Of a stretch of 64,000 nt of DNA, positions 23,423-35,970 are shown one piece after another. Position numbers and translations under genes: made by a program. Origin of the DNA: Trochalopteron elliotii (Eukaryota; Chordata; Aves; Passeriformes; Leiothrichidae); NCBI GenBank assembly GCA_024734555.1, contig JANPWX010000060.1:2138357-2202356 (forward strand), read 5' to 3'. The first letter of the stretch is position 1, and each line of letters begins with the position of its first letter. The notes under the pieces are model-generated. The model ran no database searches. It worked only from the letters and a program-made list of their open reading frames with translations, and was not told where the DNA came from.

Positions 23423-26400
23423 ATATTTCTTGATATTCACTTAGTCTATTTGGATGATCCATCTTTTTCTCCATCCTGTGAAAGCACAATCTGCATTTTG
23501 TGCTCTGGCTCTTCCTTTCCATGCCCCATGTACAAAGTCTAGGTTCCTGGGAGAGCTTGTGGGTGTGTTGTATTGGAGCTGAATGAGCTGCAGCAGGTCA
23601 AAGGCCCACAATGAACCCGTGAGCTGAGAGATGAGCAACTGCTGTGTGATCCCAGTTAGGGCTGTGTAACCCCATCCTGTGTTCTGCTTGCCAGCTCATG
23701 CAGACATCTCTGGTTCATCTGGCTCCCCCTCAGAGCTCTGCAAAGGTTCTTGTCTACAGAGCACCACAGGATCCTTTCCTGAGATGCCTTGGGCCTCTCT
23801 GAGGTGCCAAAGAAATGCTAACTTTGCTGGATGGAGTGAGCACAGCCTACAATACAGAGGACACAAACTGCAGCCATGCAAGGTGGTTGCACTTGTTTCA
23901 TGATACTTTCTCACAGAGAATGGATGGAGATGAAGTGGAAAGCATCCTTATCCCTCACAGTTGCTCACAGCCTTCACAGGCTCAAATATAGCACTGGCTA
24001 TAGCAGACTGGCTATAGGCTGGCTTTGTAACACTTGGAACATCTGAATGGTGGTTGATGAGTATGTTGTGTAGCTTACTGCTTCCTTGGGGGGTTTGGGA
24101 GTCAGAGAGGGAATCTGGAAGGGTTTGACAAACTTGCCATCTTTGAATGAGGGCTGAAGAGCCTCTGTGGTATATAATAATTGTTGTTGTTTTAGTGTGG
24201 GGTTTTTTTTTGTTTTGTTTTGGTTTTTTCTTAAACATATGTCTCATTTTGAACAGCTTAAACTTCTCACCTTTCCCAAGGCAAATTCCTGTGCTTTCTA
24301 ATTCCAACAAAAACTGACTAGAAAAAATGAAGCTATTGCTGATCCATAATCAGAAAAGCCTATTTAGATGTCTGTGTAGACTATTTTACGTTTTGAATAA
24401 GGCATATGAACTCTAGTTAAAGCTGAAGATGCTGGAGAATTGCAAATTGTGTCCTTGTAGTGAAAGCACAAAAATAGATGTATTGGTTTTCTAACTGAGA
24501 ATGCACAGTTGATCACTTCTCAAATTCCTGATACTGAAAACTTTACTTAGATTTCAGATAGCTGTGCCAGGTCTTAGTACCTGTAGTGTGCACTTTATTC
24601 ATTGAGGAGATTTAGAATACACTAGATGCAGGAAAGGGACAGATTTTTATATTGATCAGATTCACTACTACAGAGTTCAGAAGGAAAGCTCCCTAAGGCT
24701 TTTTATCTCCGTTGACCAAGTCCTTAGTGCTGAATGACCTGACTAACTGTGAACTATTGTGATCAAATGCTACAGAAAATGATGAATTTCTGGCAGCCTA
24801 ACATTTAAAAACTGATTTTGTCATCAACTCACCATCTTAGAGGGAGTTTCAGTGTGCCCTTTGAAGGCTTTCTCTGCCTCACATTCACAAAAGGCAAGGA
24901 TCAAGGATCTCTTAAGTGTCTGTTATCAAGTGATCCTTTAAAGCTTTCTGTCTCTTTGGAAGATGTAAGGGCATGGGCTCTAGGTAGCTGTGTAGTCTGT
25001 TCAACTTTTAATATGCAAAAGCTAATTGTTGAACAGATTCAAAGACAGCATTACTTGTTTTATTATTCTGGCAACAAAAGTATCAAAATAATATCAGTAA
25101 TAAAATCTGTACCATTTTTTTCATAAAATAAAACATCAAATAACTGAAATATATGAGGTCATTAGAAACTTTACTTTCTGATTTTATGCATGAACCTTTT
25201 CCTCTCAACATGTCAGCAGCTCCAAGTTGCTGTAACTACCTGCTGTCTGACTCACATGTGTACCCAGGGTCTCTGACAAGTTTTAGTGTATAATCTGCTC
25301 ACACAAAGAAATAGAAGCATATTCTTTGACTTAGGCTTGATGTATTACATTAATGTTGGTGGGATTGACTGGCTTGTCTGCAGAAAATTTGGTACGTTCA
25401 TTCCTAAATTGCTTTGTATCATAAAGATTAACATCTTGGGTTGTGGAGGTACATGTTTTTTTCCCCTTTACCTTGTTTATAGAAATAGACATTAGGGTTT
25501 AATTTGCTCCTAGCTTTGCTACTCTAGCTGTCTTTTAAGTAAAGAAGATACTATGCCTTGCACTATCTATACTGAGTCTTCTTTCTGAAGCCTGTTTCCA
25601 GCTGCTCCCAAAATCTACATGTGTATATCTGTCAAAATTCTTAAGTTTTCATGAGCTCAAGTGCACCTGTGCAGCTGATCAAGAATGGGCAGTGCTTGCC
25701 TCTACAACTTGATGGCATTGCTGCTAAGCCATGGCTGGTTGTCAGTTCTAGTGCTGTCCTTTGTCTTTTCCCCGTTCTCATTCATTTCTCTTTCTTTCTT
25801 TCTTCCATAGTATATGGCTCCTTCTCCAGGTTTCCTCCACAGCAGCACATCCTCATTGGAGTTTGGCTCCCTGAGACAGGCACTAGCAGCTCTTGAAGCA
25901 CAACTGCCCTGCTCACCCGAGCCTCCTCATCTCTCTTGCAGTGGTTGAATGAAGGACGGTCGGTCGAGGCAGCAGATGTGAAAGGTGAGTGTGGTTTAGG
26001 AAACAACCCTCTTCCTTCTCCTCAGTTAAAAGGCCCCATGCCATTAGACACCCACAGCAGTGCAGCCATTACTTGGTGATTGGCAGGGAAGGTGTGGAAT
26101 AAACAGAACTGTCAAGAGTCAGAGTTTGGAGAATGCCAGGGTGATTTCTGCAAGGGTAGAGAATTTCACGTGTCTAAATGGTGTTTGTGGGACACTCAAA
26201 ACTTGAACTCACAAGCATTAACTGAGAGAAACAAGGCTGTAAATTGTGTTGATTACAGTCCTTTTATGGAGGAGAAATGCTGGGAATATCAGCATGCTCA
26301 CAGGCAGTGAGGGGTGCTTTAGTCCTCCTACTCCAAAGCAGCAGTTCCCTGTTTTATGCTATGGATATGCCAGCTGGGCACTCTGCTGTTGCAGGAGCAT

Positions 26401-28488
26401 GGGCTGCCTGGGAGCACGGCAGCCTGAATGGGTTTAGATTTTACAACCAGGACAGGAAAACCATGAAAGAAACTGAGTGAAGGTGTACAGGACAAAGAAC
26501 TGGCAGTGTGGTTAAGGCTTGCAGAGCTGTGATTTTGGGGTTATAGGAAAGGATGCTGTGGATGTAATAGCTGTTAATCCAACTGAACACAAGAGGGCTA
26601 CAGGAACACATTTTCTCTGGATTGAAAAAGTGCTCGATGGAGCTTTACTAATGCCTGTCTACCTTTTGGCCTGCTTTTAATTTTATACAGCTGGGAAATG
26701 AAATAAAATGGCTACTTGACAACCCTTTAAGTGCTTGTGTACACTTACCACTTCAGTACAGGCTATAATGATTTGGATTGCTATTTTTAACACTTTTTTA
26801 ATACTTTAAACTACTTAAATATTGGGACTACTTACTGAACATGTTGCTGCTGATAAGATACCAGCATCTGTGGCACAGATACATAATTTGGTATGTGCCC
26901 TAGTGATATGAATACTTTGTTCTGTACTTAAATTGTGGAGAATCCAGATTGTGTGAGCAAATAAGGAAAAGGGAACATAGGAAAAGCAATCTGGAAAAGT
27001 ACAAGTCCTGCCTAGTAACCAAGTACAAGTGTTACGTTGCTTCTCTATTAATCAAAAGTGCAATTAAAAGCTACCTCCTGCAGCTGAATTTAAATTGGGC
27101 TTTTAAAGTTTTTTTTCTTTTCCCCACAGACCTAGTATCAAGTGGTAAAAAACGTGCACAGCAGGTCTCCTATAAAATCACCAAGTGGAGTGTTCATCAG
27201 CCTCAACTCCTTGGTTTACACAGGGCAACTTACCTGAAGTAGTCTTTCAGCTCAGTTCAGGTGCTGAAAAACAACACCAAAGCATTTTCTGGCTAGAATC
27301 AGAATAAACGTTCAGTGTTCTGTCTCATTTGTTGTGGTACTCAGTGTCAGTGAAAAGGCTTCTTTGTGCAATAAAATGGTGGTTTGTGTTTTTTTTTCAG
27401 AAGGAAAGCTTGTGCACTTTTGTTTAGAAGGAAGTGAGAATGTTTGTTAGATTTTGTTCATTCCCTACTGTTCTTTAGACAGTAGTTTGTGTCTCTTAAC
27501 TGAAGCTGACAGGATTTGTTTCTCTTAAAATGCACAAGAAAATAACTTCCCAATTAATTGTAAGTTATTACTGAATATATATCTTTACTTCTATGGTTCA
27601 GGATTAGCTTCTGAAGTGCACAAAGGCTGCAGAGATTAGGAGGACCCAAGACAAAGCCTTTTGCAGGCTTGGGTATCTGACATTTTAGCAGTGACTTCTT
27701 TTCACATAAATAATGTCCAGATCCACCAAAACTGATACTTAGGAGCTAGGGAAGTTTTTTCATCAGGTGTAGGCACACAAGGCTCACTGAATCCTCTGTA
27801 ACTCTTGGTGTGAATGTTTTCTACTTCTGAATATGACAGGCTGCTAGGAGAGTGGAATATAAGCAAAGAGGATAAAATATGCCATAGCAGTAAAAAGCTC
27901 CTTGCCTCTCTTAAAAGCCTGTTTCAAAGAAGCCTTAAAGAAAATGTTCATACTCCTTCCATGCAGAAAAGGAAGCCAAAAAAGAAGGGTGCCTTATGCA
28001 GCAGTTTTGAGTTAGAGAAATAAATATGCATTACTTTGCAAACATTCATGTTCAAGTTAACTAACTGGGCCTAAGGGAAGCACTGGAAGGAGTTCATGTT
28101 ATGGCATTTAACTGATATAAGTTCACCCCATTGGTTCACCTGGCACAACTGTGTTTGCCCCAGCTGCCTCCCCCTGCTGAGTGACACTAATAGCTCAAAC
28201 TTCCCAGCTAGGAACCACTGATGGTTCTCTTCTTGATCAGAAAATTATGCAGATACACTGTGCTAGTGGCAGAGAGGCGGGAAGGGAGAATTCCAAGTCC
28301 TTACCATGGCTAGTTAGGCAGTCATTAAGTGCAGCCTGGCTTTCTGAGCTGGAAAGCATCTAATTTAGGCATGATCCTATATCTGCAGGCTTGTTTCTGT
28401 AGGGCTTCTCTCTCCCAGCTTCCAAGATTGGCCATAATGGGCTGACTTCGGCCACTGCTCTTAATGTTCACTCTATGCATGTTGTGTT

Positions 28489-28503
28489 TGCTGCTGCTGC
28501 TGC
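28489..28503 (+). repeat. TGC trinucleotide repeat, five units
   Basis: Five exact TGC units in intergenic DNA, a minimal microsatellite. Confidence 0.85.
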
Positions 28504-29566
28504 CACCACTTTTTTCTGATTAACTTGCAAAATCACATGAGGAGCAGGCTGGTTCTCTTGAGTTTATGACCTAATTAGGTAAGGTCTTTGCATAGAAAAT
28601 AAAATTATTGGGAAACAGTTGTTAAGCAAAAAAATACTATTGTCCATCACCTGAGTAAGTTGCACAGGTAGGGAGTGAGGGGTATGTTCATGCCTTAATT
28701 TTAGATTCCTTTTGGAGATGAAAGTATTGATGCCTCACATCTGTAGCACAGCTGCACTGTGGTGTCCACATTCTTGTGTGTTGGGCAAATCCAGTTCTGA
28801 GAGTTTTCTGAGACCTGGCCTTCCCAGAGCTGCAGTGCTATCTGTGAACACTCCTTGTTCACCCAAGGGAGTGTTTGGGCTTTAAGTGCAGAGTCAGCCC
28901 TCTTGTTCTGCCCAGGCCACAGCAGGTAGAGCTGGGGGTTGCAAGGGACAGGGGGTATGGACATGGTTGTGGGGAAGGCTGATGTTTATCTCCTGAGAGA
29001 GGCAGTGTGGGTACTGTGGCACTTTGTGCGGGTCTTTCAGAGAATCTGGTAAAAGGTTTTGGTCTGCTTTGGCAGATTCTGATTGTACTAAGTATGTATT
29101 TGGCAGGCTCACTGAAGGCAAGATGGCCCCAGTAAGGGGTTAGTGCTGTCTGGGAGCATGGCAGGGTGTGTGCTGCACCCCACAGCACCAAGGGTGAAGT
29201 GTTCCTGCCCTCTGGAGACAGTGCTGCTTTATGGGCTCAGGATGGGTACTCAGGAAGGGCAGAGGCCAGGGGCAAGTGAGCAGATGAGGCATCACTGAGA
29301 TCTGTGGGGCAGCTGGGCCTTGTACTCTGTGTGGTGCACTCCAGGAGTGAAGGCAGAGCACTGGGCAGCCAGCAGAGCACAGCACAGCCTGCCATGTGCT
29401 GCTTGGCAGGCTGGGGCTGGAACATGCAGAAACCAGGACTGAGCAAGCAGCAGTGAAGGACTCCAGGAACAGTGTCTGTATAGACCAAATCAAAACTCAG
29501 GGAGGGCTGAGGGGAGTAGGGTCATGCACAGTTAGGGAAATGTGGAAATTACCTCCACGCTGTTTA

Positions 29567-29628
29567 ATGAGCATATGAGCATAAGGAGCACACACCTGCA
29601 TTTGCACTCTGCTCTTGCAAATTTGCAT
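29567..29628. promoter_or_regulatory. POU/octamer-like motif cluster upstream of AP1S3
   Basis: It holds a direct repeat ATGAGCATATGAGCAT (29567-29582), a 12-bp palindrome TGCAAATTTGCA (29616-29627) and an octamer-like ATTTGCAT (29621-29628). It lies about 0.7 kb before the gap thought to hide the AP1S3 promoter. Enhancer function is inference. Confidence 0.35.
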
Positions 29629-30355
29629 TTCCAACTGGGAGCAGATTTCAACCCAGCTGCCCTCTCAGCTGTACATGCACAATTGTTTTTGGCCAGGGAT
29701 CTCTCTCCCTTCTCTGAAGTCAGAGGCTGCAGAGGGGTTGTCGTTGACACCACAGGGATCCCTGAAGTCTCCAAGCCCTTTTGGATTTCTTTCCCTTTCT
29801 CACTGATGGCTCACATGCAACACTCCACCCAGGAGCAGGGCACAGCTCTTCTCTGCCTGAGCAGTTGGGATCCATATCCTGAACTGATGCATGCTGTGCT
29901 CTGGGAGATGTCTCTCCTTTAGAATACAGACATGAGACTTAAGCATGCTAAGTCTTCTCACTTTATGCTCATGTGGTAGTTTGCATCTGGATCAGACTCC
30001 TCCTTTACAAGTCTGAGAAGCCTTAGGCCTGGATTTAGATCTTTTGATTCAAGTGCTGAGTCTGTGGATGTTTCACATTCTTTTGGCACTAGCTGCTTAT
30101 CAGTAAATCCCTGCCACAGGTTCTAGGGATTTGCTGATGTCCTGCCCTCTCATCCAGCTCCATCACAAAGCACCGGTGAGCAGAGCCCAGCCATTGAAGG
30201 TATTTAAACTATCACAGTTCCATTTTGATGGAGATGGGCAGCAGAGCAATCGCGTCTGTAGATCTACCCGTGTCTTTAGGGCATGAATGCTTGACAGGGG
30301 AGTAGCTCGAGCCAGTGGATGACATGAACTAGGTTTTATTAATGTCGGGAATGCC

Positions 30356-30721
30356 NNNNNNNNNNNNNNNNNNNNNNNNNNNNNNNNNNNNNNNNNNNNN
30401 NNNNNNNNNNNNNNNNNNNNNNNNNNNNNNNNNNNNNNNNNNNNNNNNNNNNNNNNNNNNNNNNNNNNNNNNNNNNNNNNNNNNNNNNNNNNNNNNNNNN
30501 NNNNNNNNNNNNNNNNNNNNNNNNNNNNNNNNNNNNNNNNNNNNNNNNNNNNNNNNNNNNNNNNNNNNNNNNNNNNNNNNNNNNNNNNNNNNNNNNNNNN
30601 NNNNNNNNNNNNNNNNNNNNNNNNNNNNNNNNNNNNNNNNNNNNNNNNNNNNNNNNNNNNNNNNNNNNNNNNNNNNNNNNNNNNNNNNNNNNNNNNNNNN
30701 NNNNNNNNNNNNNNNNNNNNN
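30356..30721. other. Assembly gap (366 N), probable site of AP1S3 promoter and exon 1
   Basis: All bases are N. The right edge starts with a C/G-rich run and CpG-containing sequence, while no ATG|GT donor fitting the missing Met-only AP1S3 exon was found in the readable 30722-31300. GC-rich first exons are often lost in bird assemblies, so exon 1 most likely lies inside (inference). Confidence 0.55.
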
Positions 30722-30749
30722 CCCCGCCCCCCCAGTACCCTCTTTCCCC
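30722..30749 (-). other. G-quadruplex-capable tract at the gap edge
   Basis: Read on the - strand this is four G-runs (GGGG, GGG, GGGGGGG, GGGG) with loops of 5, 4 and 1 bases, matching the canonical G3+N1-7 pattern. It touches the assembly gap and may explain the sequencing failure. Confidence 0.75.
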
Positions 30750-33700
30750 GGGGGGTGCGAACAAGGTTTGCACCTGTTTGGGGGAAGTGAAAGTTTTGTT
30801 CTTTTCCGTTTTGTTTTCCGACCCTCGGGATGAGCTCGGGTCACGCCGAGAGCCTTTCGTAGACAACCAGGAAAACAAGGCATGTTACAGAGAGGTTTTA
30901 TAGAGTCTTCCTGTAACTCGAGGAGCTGAGGTGCAAGTCGGCTCCAATACCTGGGGAAGGATCAAGTGAGGTTTCGTATGGATCTGTCTGTCTTTAGGCT
31001 GACTGGTGGCAAAGCAGGTCAGTGTTGGGCAATGGGTTTTCTTGTGGCGGGATTATTGGGAAGAGCTTTTCCCCAGGTGTATTCCCTGTTGTCAGGTAAG
31101 TGGAGGGCTTGGACTGTAGCATTACCTGCAGCCCGGGTGCTGCTGCACCACTGCTGGGTCTGATGGGACTTGTTGGGGTTTGGCTGCACCTTTCCATCAG
31201 GTAGTGCATCAGCGAGAGAGCTTATGGGTCTGGTTCTGTTCTTGTCTTTCGGTCACCAGTCTTACTGTGCGACCCGGCTCCAGGGCTGGCAGTGGCCTGT
31301 TGGAGCTTGGAAGGGGCAGCAGCCCTTCGGGTTAAAGGGCTGAGGGGCAGGATCCGGAAACCTTTGCCTCTCCAGTGCTGCGCCTGGTGTTGGTTTGCTG
31401 AGATCAGAAAAGGTTGCTGTGGATACTCGCTTCTGTTAAGAGTGATGGTCAACATCCTGAGCACAATGCCTAGATCTTCCTCAGGGGGGACTGCAGGCTT
31501 CCAGGTAGTGAGATGGTCAGTGATGCCTCTTAATACAGAAACCATCTCACTGCTTGGTAATTCAGGCTTGAGGCAGGTTCTACGGGCATGCCCCGAGCTG
31601 CTGTCTTGCACAATTTGCCCATTGTGTGCACCTGTAATACCAGTTACTGGCGGTGCAGCTGAACAGAAGCCTCTCAACTCCTTCAGTGGAGACCAAGTGC
31701 TGTTGTTTGTCTCTATCCTCAAAGGCAGAGCTATGTTGTTTCTCTTCAGTGGTTTAGCCAGAATGCTAAATATGTTAGTCTCCTGTATTTAGAAAGGTGT
31801 ACCCGTCATTATATTTGCAAATAGAATATGCACAGTAATGAGTTTACAGATGGCAAAGCAGTCTCCACGCCTTAAGTCCCTGTAGAGATGCAGCTTTTCT
31901 GGTTACACCCCGAGACAGCCCTACATACCCACTTCCCTCTGGTAACGCTTATGTAAACAACTGGAGTTCCTATTTTGCCCTTGAAGGTCAGTAAATATGG
32001 GAGGTAATTTCAGGGAATCTGATCTCAGAACTCTCCTTGATGCATGTACTTCACAAATGCCAGTTTTCAAAGCACTCATGGTAGTCCCAGGGGAGCAGTG
32101 CTGACAATAGTGCTGTTTATTGAGAATTTGGAGTCTGGCTGCTATATTGATGGTTAGAATTTTACAAGGTGAGTGTGCATTCTTACAAGTAAGAATTGTA
32201 TTTTTCCTCTTTTTTTTGAGGCCATAGTACAAACACTTGCTGGTGTTACTGCACTATATTAGTGCTGTCAGCCTTCCCATGTTCTTCTCTTGAGGATCTG
32301 GTGCTGAAGAAGCAGTGCTTTTGTCAGGAAACTCTAGCTTTAAATTCCTCTGTCATCCAGTCTCGGGAAAGGGGTTGTTAACACTCGGTTATGAGTCAAG
32401 AAAAAAGAGTTTGCTGGGTTACAAACCAAGAATAAGCCTTATGAGTGATGAACTTTGAACAGGTCATTTAAACTTTCCATAAACTGGTTCCTCTGTTTTG
32501 GAATGACAGAGTTGTGCTTGCCACCTTTTTCTGTGTTTTGCGGTGGAATTAAAGGTGCTTGTGCAAATGGTACCATGTCTTAGCAAGAGGGTTGTTCCAA
32601 TTGTTTGTTCTCTTGTAGATTTCCAGGCAAGTTTCAGGGAAGAGTCTGTTTAGCAAAGCTGATTTCATATCCTGTTAAGAAACACAGCTTTTATGCCCAG
32701 CTTGTGCTTTGTGACAAGTTTTTTTAAAAATTACTTTTTAGAAGGACTAAATTCTGCTTCCTGACATATGTGGGTGCAGCAGGGATACATGTCATGAAGG
32801 AGTGCTGAACAAAGTCAAAGAGTGGGGAGAGAGCACAGAGGAGAAAAAGATAAGTCTCCCCAAGGACATGTGTTGCTGTAGTCTCTTGAGCCTCTAAGTG
32901 TTGGAACACCTCCATCCTACTGCTGCCTGAGTGTTATCAGTATTACTTTTGTGAATAAATACAGGGCTCTGCTTGTATAGCTCTGCATGCAAATTGGTGC
33001 CTGTATAGTAAAGAGTCTAGTTCCCTCCTACCTGTGCTACTCATCACTGCAGGGGGACAAATTAGTACTTGTGAGCATGATCTGAAACCCTGGAGAAAGA
33101 TCAAAATAATCCCATTGAGCACAGTGGCTCCAGAAATGTGCTTGGCCTGAATAGCAAAGGAGTTGGTAAGCACTGTTTCCACTTAGCAAGACATTTGATA
33201 ACCAGTCACTGATCTAGAAGCTGGGGTGGAAATATTAGTTGCTGTGACTGCAGCTGCTGACACCTGCCTAGTGTTTGGAAATGAACTCTCAGCTCTTCTG
33301 AATATTGATCTCATTGACACTCTCAATGCTCTTAATTGTGAAAATGAAAGTAGATCTGCAAAAGGTGTTTTCAGTGCTGCACAGAATTTACTATTTACAG
33401 TTCTAAGAATGACTGCTTCTTTTCCACTCATGATTCAGCTGTGTATTGGCCTCACAAAGACAATGAACTTTGCCTCTAGGCATTTACCTCTGAAAGACAA
33501 GAAGGGCAACAGATTAGAACAGATGAGAGGAGAGAAAATGACAAATAAATTAGTCTGTTGTTCAAGACAGCAGTTCTTATGCTACATGACAAAAAAAGCT
33601 GATGTGGTATTTCCTTGTTAATTTGTCTTGTAGTGAACTTTTACTGTGGTAGAGCATAATGGCAATGGAATGGCATCCTGTTAGGAAGATCCTGAGCTGA

Positions 33701-34354
33701 TAGACTTTCTGCTTGCAAAGGGGTGACTGCAGGGGGAGTGATACAAACACAGGAAATGACGAACACTGCAAAGATTGGTTGCTACACAGAGAGTCAGGGT
33801 ACATCCGGTGAAATTTAAATGTGTGAAAAATAAATGGGAATACTTCTTCACACAGTGTAGATGACTGTTTTCAGTCCACTGCTGAGCGTGCCGTGGGTGA
33901 TCCTGTAGTTGTAGTTAGGCAGTTGATAGAGGGTGGGACCACAGGTGGGTTGTCTGGATGTAGTTTCTGTCCTGTAATTCTTAAACGTGTCATTTTTGGA
34001 CGTCAGACTACCAGAGTGATTTTACGCATGCCCTGTTCCTTATGCTTGTGCCCTTCTGGAAGCTGCTTAGATCAGTACAGATGAGTACAGCTCAGGGGCT
34101 GATCCATAATCTGGCATTCTGTTACTCCCTGTCATTCAGGTGGGATTTGTGAGGAAAAATGTTTTTACGGTTCTTTGGAAGAGTGATCTCTGACTTGCCC
34201 GTTTTGGGTGTTCTTCTCTGAGTGCTCATGACCATTACAGATTGTCACTGTTTAATACTGGAGCCCTCTCAGGCCATGCAGGAATTGCCACTCACACTTT
34301 ACTGTCCCTGAATAGTAAGCTCCTTCCTGGAAAGCAAATGTAATGGTAGATCAT

Positions 34355-34383
34355 CTGCTGATTATTTGCTTAATAATCAGCAG
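34355..34383. repeat. Perfect inverted repeat, 12-bp arms and 5-base loop
   Basis: CTGCTGATTATT, loop TGCTT, then AATAATCAGCAG, the exact reverse complement. Pairing does not extend beyond the 12 bp, so a microRNA precursor is unlikely. Confidence 0.9.
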
Positions 34384-35951
34384 TGTAATAATACTTGCTT
34401 TTTAAAGTATACATATGTTTTCACTCACAAATAAGGAAACTGCAGGCATGTCAGAGCCAGGAGTTACTACGATGTGGAATGCCTAGAGGGCTTTAGAGAT
34501 GCATTTAGGGTGGGTAAATGCAGGAAATAGGCTTGAGGGATAATGGGCAGCTGGGTCTGCCATGAGGCAAGAAAATGACAGATTTTGCTGCTTTTCCATG
34601 TCTTTGGTTACTTCAAAATCCCATGTTTTATAAACAATCCCATGGACCTTCTGAAGCCATCAGTTACCTGCAAGAGCCACAAAAGCACAAATGTGATGAA
34701 AGTATTGAAGAAACTGATGAGTCAAGGACGGCAGATAGAGCTGCCCCTCCCTCAAGAACTTGCAAGATTTATGCTTTGGTATCCTCATTGGGCATTTCTG
34801 TCAGCCAGTCGTGGTCTTGCTAGTGATGCCAAATTAAAACAATACTGCTTGTGTGAAAAGACTTCTGTCTGTATCACGTGTTCCCAGTTACTAATTTCCA
34901 TCCCTGCCCATTCATTTTCCTACTGAAACAATTTCCCTATTCTTGCAGGCTGTCATCTGCATTTTCTTGGCTGCACTGGCTCTGCTTTCTTGAGTAGCCA
35001 CCCCTGGGCCTTTGCATTTCTGCAGATGTTGCAATGTGGAGAGGGAGTAGCAAGATCCAGTCCTGCAAGCATGGCACTTCATTTGGGAGCAGGAATACAG
35101 CATGCAGAGACATTGGGGTAGGATGGGAAGGTGCAATTTGCATTTTGTGTTTAAAGGCAAGCTTGGCTTTCCTTTTTGGCCAGACATGCCTGCCTGGCCT
35201 GGAATTGTCCTAGTGTGTGTTTCTCAGTATTACAGACATAACCCCAGGTACTCTGTGCACCAGTGTTTTTTTCTTCTCTAGCTTGCTGAGTTTATGTAGG
35301 ATGTCCATCTGCTCTCCTGTGTTAGGGAGGGCATTAAGATCCCACCTCACTAACCAGTAAATGCCTGTTGTTACCTTGCCTTTGGAGCTTGGGGATAGTT
35401 TTGCTCAGACATTTGCAGTTCTCAGTGATTTGTTGAGCAGAACAGGAGCTCTGTGGTTACCATCCTCTGCTGAGTCCCCCGGGGCAAGTGATGGGCACAA
35501 ACTGCAAAGGAATGAGAAACAGACTGGTTTGAGTAAAATGCAGAAATTTACCATGTTGTGCTTTTGTCGTGCAAGGCTGTGTGCTGGAAGGAGAGCAGGT
35601 GAAGAGTTGGGTGAGTGCCTGTATGCTCTGAGCTCTAGGGAAGCTGTGGAAATGCTGTATGAAACTCTCAACAGCCTCTGGGCTCGGGAGATGGGATGGG
35701 AATGAGGCAGGACCTCAGGCATTCCCTTTCTTTCAAGTCTCATGACAGGACTTGGATAAATAAGCAGAATGAATTTCTGGTCCTTTCTCATTCTACAGGC
35801 TGAACATTGGGCCAACATATAAAGCAGTTTGGAAGATTCTCTCCTCTGGTCTTTCCTTCTGTAAACAGTGGTTGCTTCTTTTGTGTTTATGCTTAGGTTA
35901 AATCCATGTTGGGTTTTTACCTTAATGAAAAAACGCCATTTTAAAAGGGAA

Positions 35952-35970
35952 AATTGAGAATTTCTCAATT
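35952..35970. repeat. Perfect inverted repeat, 9-bp arms around one base
   Basis: AATTGAGAA, T, TTCTCAATT. It is an AT-rich palindrome in AP1S3 intron 1. Confidence 0.85.

Larger units (their letters stand above)
20638..23440 (+). other. WDFY1: WDFY1 3' UTR (likely)
   Basis: This non-coding stretch runs on from the stop codon. It is AT-rich with short scattered stop-bounded frames only. AATAAA occurs at 22336-22341, followed by a GT-rich stretch (cttttgtgggg), and again at 23417-23422, preceded by TGTA. No AATAAA was seen earlier, so the shortest UTR would be about 1.7 kb and the longest about 2.8 kb. The end is inferred from signals only. Confidence 0.5.
23441..30355. other. Intergenic region between WDFY1 and AP1S3
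   Basis: No coding exon with a family match on either strand. Small open frames (up to 126 codons, at 29542-29922) overlap on both strands and have no recognised domains. Short repeats include a T/G-rich stretch (about 24181-24230), a TTTC run (about 25785-25804) and five TGC units (28489-28503). The last kilobase becomes GC-richer on approach to the AP1S3 promoter gap. No CR1 or LTR element was recognised by eye. Confidence 0.6.

Noticed and set aside
28701..29493. Set of overlapping - strand frames (75-117 codons)
   Set aside because: Low-complexity Pro/Ser/Cys-rich translations from a GC-richer patch, with no homology seen and no splice structure.
29542..29922. 126-codon + strand frame upstream of AP1S3
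   Set aside because: No domain recognised, and it overlaps other frames on both strands. The motif cluster in it is better read as regulatory DNA.
30329..30883. Long open frames (163-184 codons) across the N gap
   Set aside because: Most of the length is unknown residues from N bases, so the frames are artefacts.
31222..31792. Overlapping 166-codon open frames on both strands just after the gap
   Set aside because: No recognised domain or repeat signature, and frames of equal length on opposite strands point to a stop-poor GC-rich stretch rather than a gene. RNA evidence would be needed.
33226..33621. 131-codon + strand frame inside AP1S3 intron 1
   Set aside because: No family match and no splice or promoter context; similar frames occur throughout the non-coding DNA here.
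34355..34383. Hairpin as a microRNA precursor
   Set aside because: Perfect pairing ends after 12 bp, shorter than the roughly 22-bp or longer stem of a precursor.
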